Shown piece after piece: positions 1 through 9,999 of a stretch of 64,000 bases of DNA (position 1 is its first letter; every line of letters starts with the position of its first letter). The notes under the pieces were generated by a model. It worked only from the letters and a program-made list of their open reading frames with translations. It had not been told where the DNA came from and made no database searches. The DNA is from Desulfobacterales bacterium. Its GTDB lineage: Bacteria; Desulfobacterota; Desulfobacteria; Desulfobacterales; JAIPEE01. Location of the stretch: positions 1 to 64,000 of the forward strand of contig JAIPEE010000014.1 in assembly GCA_021737275.1 (NCBI GenBank), read 5' to 3'. The translations under genes were made by a program, and so were the position numbers.

Positions 1-346
1 ATGAATTTTAGAAAACTGATTAAGTGGCTGGAGGAGTTTTTTTATTTTTTAAATGTTTCGATAGTGTTTGGGTTAAAAATACCCCGGCTGCCTTCAGAAG
101 TGATGGCAACCGAGGAATAGGTTTTTCAGAATCGACTAATTAACATGCAAGAGGAATGTCACTTGACCTGTTAATAATCCTATTATTATTAAATATATTG
201 TAATAGCAATATTTGCCTGCAGTATGATTGATATTATAAAGGCCTGTTGCGTTTTTCAGGGCATTGTTTTTTTTAATAAATAGCGTATATAACAGATTTA
301 CGCAGACAACGGTTCAAAAAAGATTAATATAATGGAGGGGAAAACC

Positions 347-538
347 ATGTGTTTAGCAAGTGCATATATCAAAGAGAATGATAAAAATGAACTTATTTTA
401 GAAAACATTACTCATCTTGAAAACATAGAACAAAGAATTTTTTTAACTAATATATTTAAAGAGACCCAGGAAATGGATGCCGTAATAAAAAGTATAGATT
501 TCGAAAAAGGAAGTGTTTTTTTGGAAAAAAGAAGGTAA
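347..538 (+). CDS. cooT: CooT-like nickel-binding protein
   Basis: MCLASAYIKENDKNELILENITHLENIEQRIFLTNIFKETQEMDAVIKSIDFEKGSVFLEKRR; the N-terminal MC-[LM]-A start and ~60 aa beta-rich layout match the CooT family; RBS-like ggagggg upstream of ATG 347. Confidence 0.75.
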   Translation: MCLASAYIKENDKNELILENITHLENIEQRIFLTNIFKETQEMDAVIKSIDFEKGSVFLEKRR

Positions 539-569
539 TTTTTTAAAAACAGATAAGAAAGGAAAACAA

Positions 570-1571
570 ATGAATTCATTCTTTAAAAAAGGAGTACAAA
601 AAAACAATGTCTTTGTTTTTTTGTTAATTGTAATTTCTTTTGTAACACTATTCCCATTAACATCTTCAGCAATGCAGGCCAAAAAGGGTGTAGAGTACTA
701 TTATGAAACCGGAGAAGATTATTTAATGCACTCATGTACATTGAGCTTTGGAAAGCTGGATGGAGAAGCGCATGAGTTGGTTTATACGAATTCCGGAAGG
801 AAGTTAAGTGAACTGATCTGGGAGCTTGAGGATGTTTATCTTGCAGGTCTGAGCTTTTCAACCAATCCGGATGAGCGGTTTCATTTCAATGTTGGATTCT
901 GGAGTGCACTAAATGATGGTGATGGTTACATGGATGATTACGACTGGCTTGATAACAGTCGCCCGAATCAATGGTCAGACTGGTCTCACAGTCCCGTTGA
1001 TCTTATAAAAGGATACATGTTTGACATGAATGTTGATGTGAAGTTCTGGTCAAATGATTATGCCGCTATTTCTGGGATTTTAGGATTTAAATATGATCAC
1101 TGGAAGTGGGATGCCATTGGCGGTGATTATATATACTCTGTAGGCGGCGGTTTTCGTAATTGGACAGGTTCGTTTCCAGATAGCGTCGGTATTTCATATA
1201 AACAGAGTTTTTATGTACCATATGGCGGTATCGGCGGCAGCCTGAATTTCAGCAGGTTCCATTTTAATACATATTTTAAATATACGCCTTTTGCCTGGGC
1301 TGACGACGTGGACCATCATGTGATGAGAGATCTGGTTTTTTATGACACGTTCACCGGCATAGACTATTTTTCTTATGGTGCAGAAGGCAGTTTTTTTATT
1401 ACTAATAAATGGTTTTTGTCTGTTGCCGCTGATTTTCAGGAGTATAAAGAAACCGTTGGTGATACTGAAATAGAAGATCTTAAAACTGGCGGAAGAGGTT
1501 TTATTTCAAAAGGCGCAGGCATTTCACATGAAGACTTTTATTTATCCGCTACTGTAGGTTTTAGATTTTAA
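570..1571 (+). CDS. Omptin family outer membrane protease
   Basis: Signal peptide; MDDYDWLDNSRPNQWSDWSHSP aligns with the OmpT D83/D85 segment (MVDQDWMDSSNPGTWTDESRHP); GGDYIYS..GFR.....FP...GISYKQ.F..PY aligns with OmpT; DDVDHHV matches the D210/H212 segment; C-terminal F. Confidence 0.85.
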   Translation: MNSFFKKGVQKNNVFVFLLIVISFVTLFPLTSSAMQAKKGVEYYYETGEDYLMHSCTLSFGKLDGEAHELVYTNSGRKLSELIWELEDVYLAGLSFSTNPDERFHFNVGFWSALNDGDGYMDDYDWLDNSRPNQWSDWSHSPVDLIKGYMFDMNVDVKFWSNDYAAISGILGFKYDHWKWDAIGGDYIYSVGGGFRNWTGSFPDSVGISYKQSFYVPYGGIGGSLNFSRFHFNTYFKYTPFAWADDVDHHVMRDLVFYDTFTGIDYFSYGAEGSFFITNKWFLSVAADFQEYKETVGDTEIEDLKTGGRGFISKGAGISHEDFYLSATVGFRF

Positions 1572-1590
1572 TTTAAAAATAAATATTACA

Positions 1591-1619
1591 AAAAACCCGC
1601 TTTTACAGGCGGGTTTTTT
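1591..1619 (+). terminator. Rho-independent terminator after omptin gene
   Basis: aaaaacccgcttttacaggcgggtttttt: CCCGC/GCGGG stem plus T-run. Confidence 0.8.
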
Positions 1620-1715
1620 GTTAAAAATCTAATAAAATATGGGCCTTCTGTCTTCATAAATGTTTTTTTTCTGTAACGTTCTTATATTCATTTGTTGAAT
1701 CCGGCAAGAATATCC

Positions 1716-3098
1716 TTAAAACTCAATACTATTAGGAGTTCTTGGAAAAGGAATAACATCTCTTATATTACTGATACCGGTTACCAGCATCAGCAATCTT
1801 TCAAAACCCAGCCCGAATCCGCTATGAGGTGCACTGCCAAAGCGACGCGAATCCAAATACCACCAGTAGGGAGCCTTTTCCATGCCGAGCTCTTCCATGC
1901 GGGATTCAAGAAAATCAAGACGTTCTTCACGCTGACTGCCGCCGATAATTTCACCAATGCCGGGTACCAGCACATCCATGGCGGCAACGGTTTTATTATC
2001 ATCGTTTACCCGCATATAAAACGGCTTTATTGTTTTGGGATAATTGTAGACAATGACCGGTTTTTTAAAATGAATTTCAGTCAGAAATTTTTCATGTTCA
2101 GACTGAAGATCTGTACCAAAATTAATTTTATATTCAAACGTTTTTCCTGATTTTAACAAAATATCAATGGCTTCTGTATATGGTAATTGCACAAAGTTAT
2201 TTTGTATAATATTTTCAAGCGTTGTCATTAATGTTTTATCAACAAATTTTGAAAAGAGCGCAACATCTTCGCTGCATTTTTCAATAATGTGTAAAACCAG
2301 ATGTTTAATAAAAACCTCCGCCAGGTCCATATTGTCCGAAAGCTCATAAAAGGCCATCTCAGGTTCCACCATCCAGAATTCTGCAGCGTGCCTGCGCGTG
2401 TTGGAATTTTCAGCCCTGAATGTGGGGCCGAAAGTATAAACCTCTCCCAGCGCCAGTGCAAACATCTCTGCAGATAACTGGCCGGAAACAGTGAGATTGG
2501 CCGGTGTTCCGAAAAAGTCCTGTTCAAAATCAACCCGGCCATTATTTTTGGGAATGTTTTTAAGATCCATGGCTGTTACCTGAAACATTTCACCGGCACC
2601 TTCGCAGTCCGAACCGGTCAGAATGGGGGTATGGAGATAACAAAACCCTTTTTCCCTGAAAAACTTATGAATAGCCCAGGAGAGCTCAGAACGAATACGA
2701 AAAGCGGCGCCATACTTGTTTGTTCTGGGCCTCAGGTGGGCGATTGTTCTCAAGAACTCATCACTGTGGCGTTTTTTCTGTAAGGGATAGTTTTCCGGTG
2801 CAACACTGATAACCTCAATCTTCCGGGCTTGTACTTCCCATTTTTGTCCTTTTCCGGCAGAATTAACAAGTTCACCGATTATCGTTACCGCGGAACCTGT
2901 TGAAAGCTTTGTAACCATATCATAACCGGGAGTGGTCGTATCGGCAACGACCTGAAGGTTTGCAAGACATGAGCCGTCATTTATTTCAATAAAAGAAAAC
3001 CCTTTTGCATCCCGTCGGGTTCTGACCCAGCCCTTGACTAAAAGCTCTTCAATTGGTGATTCTGCGCTTAAAAGGTGTAAAACCTTGGTTCTTTTCAT
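1716..3098 (-). CDS. asnS: Asparaginyl-tRNA synthetase
   Basis: Class II aaRS motifs; OB-fold N-terminus [24 protein letters not shown]-terminal [34 protein letters not shown]. Confidence 0.95.
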   Translation of the reverse strand: MKRTKVLHLLSAESPIEELLVKGWVRTRRDAKGFSFIEINDGSCLANLQVVADTTTPGYDMVTKLSTGSAVTIIGELVNSAGKGQKWEVQARKIEVISVAPENYPLQKKRHSDEFLRTIAHLRPRTNKYGAAFRIRSELSWAIHKFFREKGFCYLHTPILTGSDCEGAGEMFQVTAMDLKNIPKNNGRVDFEQDFFGTPANLTVSGQLSAEMFALALGEVYTFGPTFRAENSNTRRHAAEFWMVEPEMAFYELSDNMDLAEVFIKHLVLHIIEKCSEDVALFSKFVDKTLMTTLENIIQNNFVQLPYTEAIDILLKSGKTFEYKINFGTDLQSEHEKFLTEIHFKKPVIVYNYPKTIKPFYMRVNDDNKTVAAMDVLVPGIGEIIGGSQREERLDFLESRMEELGMEKAPYWWYLDSRRFGSAPHSGFGLGFERLLMLVTGISNIRDVIPFPRTPNSIEF

Positions 3099-3110
3099 TT
3101 CTTTTTCCTA

Positions 3111-4508
3111 TCAGAGTTTAACGGTAATATTATAAAACTGATTTCCACGCTGGATCATGACAACAATCGAACTTTTTTTTCTGCATTTTATAATGGCCTT
3201 TTCAAAATCTTTGGTATTTCCAATACGTAAGGCATCTATTTTATGAATAATATCTCCTTTATGAACACCTATTCCGGCCAACTCTGACCGGCTATCTATT
3301 TGAGAGATAACCACACCCTGCTCTTTATCCGAAGCATTAAAAAGAGGTGTTTTCTGATCTTCAACCATTACACCTAAAAGCTCCATGGCCAGTTCCGGCG
3401 CTAATTTTTCCGGAAAGAGTCCGGCGGTTACGGTTACGGATTTCTTTTTGCCATCTCTCAAGAGGTCAAAAGCAAGACTATCTCCGTTAGCGAAATCTCT
3501 GATCGTCACCTCGTAATCAATTTTTGATGAGATCGTTTGTCCGGAAATTGATTTGATAATATCACCTTCCATGATACCGGCATCAACGGCCGGACTTTTC
3601 TTTTCTACCTTTTTTACCAGGACACCCCGAGTATCTTTAAGCCCCATATATTGTGCAAGGTTCGTATCAATATCCTGGGTGACGATGCCAACCCAGATGG
3701 GAATGACCTCACCATATAAAATCAGGTCATTAATAACCTTTTTCGCTTTATTGATGGGAATGGCAAAACCAATACCCTGGGCCTTGGCATAAATGGCGGT
3801 GTTGATGCCGATCAGTTCACCATTGATATTGAGCAAGGGGCCGCCACTGTTACCGGGATTAATAGAAGCATCGGTCTGAATAAAGTTGTGAAATACCCTG
3901 TCATTTGTACGGATGCTGCGATCAACCGCGCTGATAATACCGGTTGTAACGGTATTTGAGAAACCGAACGGATTTCCGATGGCGACAACGGTTTCGCCAA
4001 TCATCAAATCATTGGAGTTGCCCATCTCAATATCAGGAAGGGGCTCATCGGATTTAATTTTAAGAACGGCAAGATCTGAATCAGGATCTATGCCAACAAT
4101 TTCCGCTTCAAACGAGCGTTCGTCCTTTAAAACGACAGAGACCTTAGCTGTTTTTACAACCACATGGGCATTTGTAAGCACAAATCCCTCTTTGCCGTCG
4201 ATAATAACCCCTGAACCGAGGCTGGATCTTTTTTGTCTGCGCTCAAAACCCGGATCAAAAAAATCTTTAAAAAAAGAGTCAAAAAAGGGGTCACCGGAAA
4301 ACCCGGAGAAGGGGTTTCTCTGGCGAACTTCATATTCCGAGTTGATATTTACAACAGCCGGGCCAATCTGTTTTACGGTTTTTACAATAGCGGTTTCCCT
4401 GTTAAATGAATCGGCAGCGCTTGGGCCGGCGGAACACATTAAAACGATTATCATGCCTGTAATAAGGCTACAAAAAAGAAAAGATTTCCGATATATTTGC
4501 TTTTGCAT
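3111..4508 (-). CDS. Do/DegQ (HtrA) family periplasmic serine endoprotease with PDZ domains
   Basis: GSGVIIDGKEGFVLTNAHVV, DPDSDLAVLKI, TDASINPGNSGGPLLNINGELIGINTAI catalytic motifs; N-terminal signal. Confidence 0.93.
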   Translation of the reverse strand: MQKQIYRKSFLFCSLITGMIIVLMCSAGPSAADSFNRETAIVKTVKQIGPAVVNINSEYEVRQRNPFSGFSGDPFFDSFFKDFFDPGFERRQKRSSLGSGVIIDGKEGFVLTNAHVVVKTAKVSVVLKDERSFEAEIVGIDPDSDLAVLKIKSDEPLPDIEMGNSNDLMIGETVVAIGNPFGFSNTVTTGIISAVDRSIRTNDRVFHNFIQTDASINPGNSGGPLLNINGELIGINTAIYAKAQGIGFAIPINKAKKVINDLILYGEVIPIWVGIVTQDIDTNLAQYMGLKDTRGVLVKKVEKKSPAVDAGIMEGDIIKSISGQTISSKIDYEVTIRDFANGDSLAFDLLRDGKKKSVTVTAGLFPEKLAPELAMELLGVMVEDQKTPLFNASDKEQGVVISQIDSRSELAGIGVHKGDIIHKIDALRIGNTKDFEKAIIKCRKKSSIVVMIQRGNQFYNITVKL

Positions 4509-4614
4509 GACAATTCCTATAATTAACAATATTCTTTATTTATTTGTTAGTGAAAATTAAAACTTAAAAAACAGTGCTGCTTTACGTGCAGGCACATAGA
4601 AATATAATAATATC

Positions 4615-7125
4615 ATGCAAACAAAGACCATTCAAGATTTGTTACCACTTGTGGAGCAACCAAGCCGTTATCTTGGCAGAGAGTTTAATACCATAACCAA
4701 AGATTATAATAAGGTAGACCTGAGCATCGTGCTGGCTTTTCCGGACCTTTATGAAATCGGCACCTCTCATTTCGGGCTTCAGATTCTTTACCATATTTTA
4801 AACAGTCACAAAAAGATTGCAGCCGAACGTGTGTTTGCGCCGGCTGATGATATGGCTGCGCTGCTTAAATCTTCCAGCGTTCCACTTTCCACCCTTGAAA
4901 CAGCAAAACCCCTGACGGATTTTGACATAATTGGATTCAGCCTATTATATGAGCTTAATTTTACGAACATATTACTGATTCTGGACCTGGCCGGCATTCC
5001 TTTTCTTGCCACAGAAAGAGATGATTCTTTTCCGGTTATTATTGCCGGCGGCCCCTGTACCTCCAATCCGGAACCGGTTGCAGATTTTTTTGATGCCATG
5101 GTAATCGGTGATGGGGAGCAGGTTATTGTTGATATGGCCGATGTCTGGCTGGAATGGAAAAAGAGCGCTTCGGGCAGCAGGGTTGATCTTCTAAAAGCCT
5201 GGTCCAACATAAGGGGTGTTTATATTCCATCCTTTTTCACACCTTCTTATGATGAAAATGGATTTCAGACGGTAACGCCACAGAATGAATCATACGGGAA
5301 GGTTAAACGTGCTATTGTTAGTGATCTTAATAATATTTCTTTTCCGGACAGACCGATTATTCCTTTTGGAAAGCCTGTACACGATCGTCTTCGTCTTGAA
5401 GTTTCAAGAGGATGCACCCGTGGGTGCCGGTTTTGCCAGGCTGGAATGATTTACCGGCCGACCAGGGAAAGATCCATGAAGACTCTTTTGGATATTACAG
5501 AGCGCTCCATGCTGACCACAGGATATGAAGATATTTCGCTGCTCTCCTTAAGCACAGGCGACTATGGTTGTATTAATTCACTCATGGAAGCACTGATGAA
5601 TAGGTTTGAAAAGGAACATACCGCTGTTTCCCTCCCGTCACTTCGAGCAGGAACGCTTACGCCGGAATTAATGGAATATATAAAAAAGGTCAGAAAAACC
5701 GGTTTTACCGTTGCTCCGGAAGCAGGCAGCCAGCGTCTCAGAGATGTTATTAATAAAAATATTACCGAAGAAGATATTTTTAAAACTATTCAGGATGCTT
5801 TTGATCTGGGATGGCAACTTATAAAGCTTTATTTTATGGTTGGTCAGCCTACAGAGGTCCAGGAAGATCTGGACGCAACTGTTGACCTGGTAATGGCGCT
5901 CTGGAAAATAAAAGGACCTAAAGGGAGAAAGCTTAAACTTAATGTCAGTTTTACAACGCTCATTCCCAAGAGCCACACGCCGTTTCAATGGGATCCCCAG
6001 ATTTCTCTCGAAGAATCAAGAGATAAAATCTCTTTTTTTAAAGAGGCGTTAAGAAAGCCGGGCATTAAGGTTAAATGGCAGGATCCGGAAGTGAGTTGGC
6101 TTGAAGGTTTGTGGGCAAGGGGGGATCGCAGGCTCTCTGAATTATTGATGACAGCCTATAATAAAGGATGCCGTTTTGACGGATGGAGCGATCATTTTAA
6201 TTTTGACCTCTGGCAGGAAGCTTTTGTTGAGACAAAAACAAACATTAACTTTTATACAACCAGAAAACGAGCTATGGATGAACCGCTTCCATGGGACCAT
6301 ATTGATTCCGGCGTTTCAAAAACATTTTTAAAAGAAGAGCGCGTAAAAGCAGAAAAAGGCAAAACTACAGCAGATTGCCGTTTTGGCGAGTGTATGGGGT
6401 GTGATGTCTGTGATTTTAAAACCATAGAACCTAAAGTTTTTGATGACCCGGGTCCGTCCGGCAAAACATCTCCTGCTGAAATACGGCCGATAGAGTCTGT
6501 TTATAAAAAGGTAAAAGTTTCCTACGCCAGAACAGGGCAGGCAAAATATTTTGGGCATCTTGAACAGATGAGGCTTTTTTTAAGAGCAATCCGACGATCC
6601 GGATTTTCGGTAAAATATTCAAAAGGGTTTCATCCAATGCCAAAGATCTCTTTTCATAATCCGTTACCCATTGGGATGGAAAGTGAAGAAGAGCATTTCT
6701 TTATTACCGTTACAGACGATATAAAGCCGCTGGACATTAAGGAAAGCTTGAATAAACAGCTTCCTGAAGGTTTGAATATAACAGCTTGCTGTCTGGCTCT
6801 TTCAAAATCAGACCGGCTTGAAAGTGATATTGCTTCATACAGGATAACACTTAAAGGTGTAGTTTTTGATGAAGAGAAACTGAAAGCCTTTTTTGAAAGC
6901 GACGATGTTACCATTTCCCGCAAAAACAAAAAAGGAAAGTTGATAAAGCTCAACTTAAAGGATATGATTACAGATATTAAGCTTGTTGATCCGCAGGTTC
7001 TTTTGATGACGATTAAGCCTGAAAATGAAAAGTCAGTCAGGCCAACTGAAGCAATTCTACGTATATTTGATGTTCCGGAAAAGGACATCCGGCTTTCCGA
7101 AATTGTAAAGTTAAAGGTATCTTAA
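4615..7125 (+). CDS. B12-binding/radical SAM protein fused to C-terminal DUF2344 (TIGR03960/TIGR03936 type)
   Basis: SRGCTRGCRFCQAGMIYRPTRERS radical SAM CxxxCxxC; C-terminal KVKVSYARTGQAKYFGHLEQMRLFLRAIRRSGFSVKYSKGFHPMPKISF typical of DUF2344; directly upstream of rng. Confidence 0.92.
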   Translation: MQTKTIQDLLPLVEQPSRYLGREFNTITKDYNKVDLSIVLAFPDLYEIGTSHFGLQILYHILNSHKKIAAERVFAPADDMAALLKSSSVPLSTLETAKPLTDFDIIGFSLLYELNFTNILLILDLAGIPFLATERDDSFPVIIAGGPCTSNPEPVADFFDAMVIGDGEQVIVDMADVWLEWKKSASGSRVDLLKAWSNIRGVYIPSFFTPSYDENGFQTVTPQNESYGKVKRAIVSDLNNISFPDRPIIPFGKPVHDRLRLEVSRGCTRGCRFCQAGMIYRPTRERSMKTLLDITERSMLTTGYEDISLLSLSTGDYGCINSLMEALMNRFEKEHTAVSLPSLRAGTLTPELMEYIKKVRKTGFTVAPEAGSQRLRDVINKNITEEDIFKTIQDAFDLGWQLIKLYFMVGQPTEVQEDLDATVDLVMALWKIKGPKGRKLKLNVSFTTLIPKSHTPFQWDPQISLEESRDKISFFKEALRKPGIKVKWQDPEVSWLEGLWARGDRRLSELLMTAYNKGCRFDGWSDHFNFDLWQEAFVETKTNINFYTTRKRAMDEPLPWDHIDSGVSKTFLKEERVKAEKGKTTADCRFGECMGCDVCDFKTIEPKVFDDPGPSGKTSPAEIRPIESVYKKVKVSYARTGQAKYFGHLEQMRLFLRAIRRSGFSVKYSKGFHPMPKISFHNPLPIGMESEEEHFFITVTDDIKPLDIKESLNKQLPEGLNITACCLALSKSDRLESDIASYRITLKGVVFDEEKLKAFFESDDVTISRKNKKGKLIKLNLKDMITDIKLVDPQVLLMTIKPENEKSVRPTEAILRIFDVPEKDIRLSEIVKLKVS

Positions 7126-7158
7126 GTTTTGATAAGATTTATGTGACTGAGGAGCAGC

Positions 7159-8709
7159 ATGTTTAGAAAACTAGTAATTAGTGTTACCGATCATGAAACA
7201 CGTGTAGCGCTTCTGGAAGACGGTACCATTTCCGAGCTTTTTGTTGAAAGAAGAGACGAGTCCGGTATTGCCGGAAACATATACAAGGGTAGGGTGCAGC
7301 GTGTTTTACCCGGCATGCAGGCCGCATTTATTGATGTGGGCCTTAACCAGGCCGCCTTTGTTTATGTAAAAGATCTTTACTCAGACAAGTTCAAAGAGCT
7401 GGAAGAGCTCTTTTCAAACGATGATGAAGAAGATGCATGTGAGACGATAGAGAATGCAAATGAAGATGAAACAGTCTCTTTTACGCCGGAAACAGAAAAA
7501 GATATTCCAATAGGAACCCTGCTTAAAGAAGGGCAGGAGATTCTTGTACAGGTTGCCAAATCTCCTATCGGTACCAAGGGCGCACGCGTCACCTCTTATA
7601 TTTCTCTTCCGGGAAGATATCTTGTATATATGCCGAACTCAGATCATATCGGTATTTCCAGAAGAATTGAAGATGAAGGAGAGCGCAACAGGTTGAAGGA
7701 TTGTGTGTTGGCTCTGCGGCAAAACAACGCCGGCTATATTGTACGGACTGCTGCAGAGGGGGAATCAAAAGAGAAGCTTGCCCATGAAATGGACTTTTTA
7801 AACAACCTATGGGCCGGAATTCTGTCCAAATACAAAAATGCGATGGCCCCTTCTTCGCTTCATCAGGAGTTGGCGGTCAGTCTCAGGGCGGTGAGAGACC
7901 TTTTAACCCAAGAAGCGGAAAAGATTTTAATTGACTCAAGGGAAGGGTACGACCAGGTCCTCTCTTTTCTGGATGATGTTATGCCTGAGTTGAAAGAGAA
8001 TGTTGAGCTTTATGAGGGAAAGGAACCCCTTTTTGATGCATATAACCTTGAAGGAGATATCTCCCGTGCCCTTAAGAAAAAGGTATGGCTCAAGTCGGGC
8101 AGTTATATTGTAATAGAGCACACAGAGGCGCTAGTTGCTATTGATGTTAATACCGGCCGTTATGTTGGAAAGCATAATCTTGAAGAGACTATTTTAAAAA
8201 CGAACCTGGAGGCGGTTAAGGAGATCGCATATCAACTCAGATTGAGAGATATTGGCGGAATTATTATAATCGACTTTATCGATATGATGAAAAAATCCAA
8301 CCAGGAGAAGGTTTATAATGCGCTTCAGGAAGCGATTTTGAAGGACAGGAGTAAAACCCATATTCTGCCCATCTCCGAACTGGGCCTTATACAGATGACT
8401 CGAAAGCGTGTAAAAAAATCTTTGACACGAATGTTGTGTGAGCCCTGTTTTTATTGTGATGGAGAAGGGACCCTGATGTCCAAGAAATCTATCTGTTACA
8501 ATATTTTCAGAGATATTGTTCGTGATTCTCAAGACTTGCCGGGCATAAGGATTGGCCTGCGAACCAATCCTGAAATTGCAGAGCTGCTTCATGGAGAAGA
8601 GAATCGGCTGATTGCAAATCTGGAACGGGTGGTTAACAAGCAGATTGTTATCTATCCCAATGCGGATTATCACTTAGAGCAGTTTGATGTGTTTGGAAAT
8701 GTAAAGTAG
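7159..8709 (+). CDS. rng: Ribonuclease G (Rne/Rng family)
   Basis: VRVALLEDGTISELFVER...GNIYKGRVQRVLPGMQAAFIDVGL; IDVNTGRYVGKHNLEETILKTNLEA; DFIDM; TRKRVKKSL. Confidence 0.95.
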   Translation: MFRKLVISVTDHETRVALLEDGTISELFVERRDESGIAGNIYKGRVQRVLPGMQAAFIDVGLNQAAFVYVKDLYSDKFKELEELFSNDDEEDACETIENANEDETVSFTPETEKDIPIGTLLKEGQEILVQVAKSPIGTKGARVTSYISLPGRYLVYMPNSDHIGISRRIEDEGERNRLKDCVLALRQNNAGYIVRTAAEGESKEKLAHEMDFLNNLWAGILSKYKNAMAPSSLHQELAVSLRAVRDLLTQEAEKILIDSREGYDQVLSFLDDVMPELKENVELYEGKEPLFDAYNLEGDISRALKKKVWLKSGSYIVIEHTEALVAIDVNTGRYVGKHNLEETILKTNLEAVKEIAYQLRLRDIGGIIIIDFIDMMKKSNQEKVYNALQEAILKDRSKTHILPISELGLIQMTRKRVKKSLTRMLCEPCFYCDGEGTLMSKKSICYNIFRDIVRDSQDLPGIRIGLRTNPEIAELLHGEENRLIANLERVVNKQIVIYPNADYHLEQFDVFGNVK

Positions 8710-8740
8710 GGGGGGCGTGTGAGACCGCTGAGAGGTGGTC

Positions 8741-8908
8741 ATGTTTGTCCAATATCTTCGTTGGAATAAAATATTATATGTTATGATAGTAGCGGTAATT
8801 TTCTTAATATTTTCTCTTTGGCAGATTTACATTAGCGATCAAGCCATAAAACACCATAAACTTTTTAGCTTTTTCAGCAACAATCATTTTAAAGAATTAA
8901 ACCGATAA
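8741..8908 (+). CDS. Putative 55-aa single-TM protein between rng and rpmH
   Basis: Manual translation MFVQYLRWNKILYVMIVAVIFLIFSLWQIYISDQAIKHHKLFSFFSNNHFKELNR*; upstream gagaggtgg; below the ORF track length cutoff. Confidence 0.4.
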   Translation: MFVQYLRWNKILYVMIVAVIFLIFSLWQIYISDQAIKHHKLFSFFSNNHFKELNR

Positions 8909-9050
8909 CTTATTCATATTCTGTCTCTTAATTTTTATTTGTCTGTTGACAGGATAAATCAATTATGCTTAAGTACTCCGATTGTTCCCCCCAATAAGGG
9001 GTTAAAATATAAAAATTATAAAGATATTATATATTTAAGGATATAAGGTT

Positions 9051-9185
9051 ATGAAAAGAACGTATCAGCCGAGTAGAATTAAACGGGCCAGAACACATGG
9101 TTTCTTGAAAAGAATGTCATCCAAGCAGGGTCGAAGGGTAATCAACAGAAGGCGGGCAAAAGGCAGAAAGCGCTTAGCAGTCTAA
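9051..9185 (+). CDS. rpmH: 50S ribosomal protein L34
   Basis: Manual translation [47 protein letters not shown] aagga upstream; not in ORF track (44 aa). Confidence 0.97.
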   Translation: MKRTYQPSRIKRARTHGFLKRMSSKQGRRVINRRRAKGRKRLAV

Positions 9186-9283
9186 TTTTCGGGTAAAACG
9201 TCCAGAAACCTGACGCCTGACTTTTAAATGTCCACCGGATTTAAGGTGTTTCTGATCGGTCTGATAAATATCTGTTTAAGGGC

Positions 9284-9643
9284 TTGATTCTATTGAAAAA
9301 GTTGGTTTTTACCAAGTCAGACAGGATTTTGAAGAGAGCTGATTATTTGAAGCTCCAAAAAGAAGGGCTAAGGGTTTCGAACAAGCATTTTATTATCGCA
9401 TTCAGTCCGGGACGTACAAAGAGAAATCGCCTTGGGGTTACCGTAACGAAGAGGGTTGGAAAAGCGGCAATACGCAACAGGATCAAACGAATTATACGTG
9501 AACATTTTCGCCATAACAGGCACGATGTTGCAGGTAACTGGGATATAAACATTATTGCGAAAATCGGGACAGCGGATTTATCTGCAGAAGATTTTCGATC
9601 ATCCCTGCAACATGTTTTTGTAAGGCTTTCAGAGGCAATTTGA
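9284..9643 (+). CDS. rnpA: Ribonuclease P protein component
   Basis: [26 protein letters not shown] motif; downstream of rpmH. Confidence 0.93.
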   Translation: MILLKKLVFTKSDRILKRADYLKLQKEGLRVSNKHFIIAFSPGRTKRNRLGVTVTKRVGKAAIRNRIKRIIREHFRHNRHDVAGNWDINIIAKIGTADLSAEDFRSSLQHVFVRLSEAI

Positions 9644-9855
9644 TTATCAAAAAAGCAATATTGCTTATTATCAGATCATATAAGCTTTTCGTGTCTCCGC
9701 TTATGCGTCCTGCATGTCGGTTTTATCCATCCTGTTCAGAATATGCATATGAGGCTATTGAGCGTCATGGTGTGTCCAGAGGGAGCTGGTTGTCCCTCAA
9801 GCGAATTCTTCGTTGCCATCCCTTAAATGCCGGAGGTTTTGATCCGGTACCCTGA
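9640..9855 (+). CDS. yidD: Membrane protein insertion efficiency factor YidD
   Basis: [48 protein letters not shown]. Confidence 0.95.
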   Translation: MIIKKAILLIIRSYKLFVSPLMRPACRFYPSCSEYAYEAIERHGVSRGSWLSLKRILRCHPLNAGGFDPVP

Positions 9856-9999
9856 TTCCAGAAACTTCCGGCAGTTTGAAGTTCTGTTTAATTTTTTGGT
9901 TGTATTATTGGTAGTGGAAAGGCAGTTAACTTTTCATTTATTCGGCGCATTACCCGGAAGGGCTGGTGCGGCCAGTGCCTTTTATGGTAGGAGAACATT

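Noticed and set aside
1-120. 39-aa ORF at the window edge (MNFRKLIKWLEEFFYFLNVSIVFGLKIPRLPSEVMATEE)
   Set aside because: Could be a gene tail or chance ORF; upstream sequence is unavailable.
3913-4560. 215-aa plus-strand ORF
   Set aside because: Antisense to the HtrA protease gene; low-quality composition.
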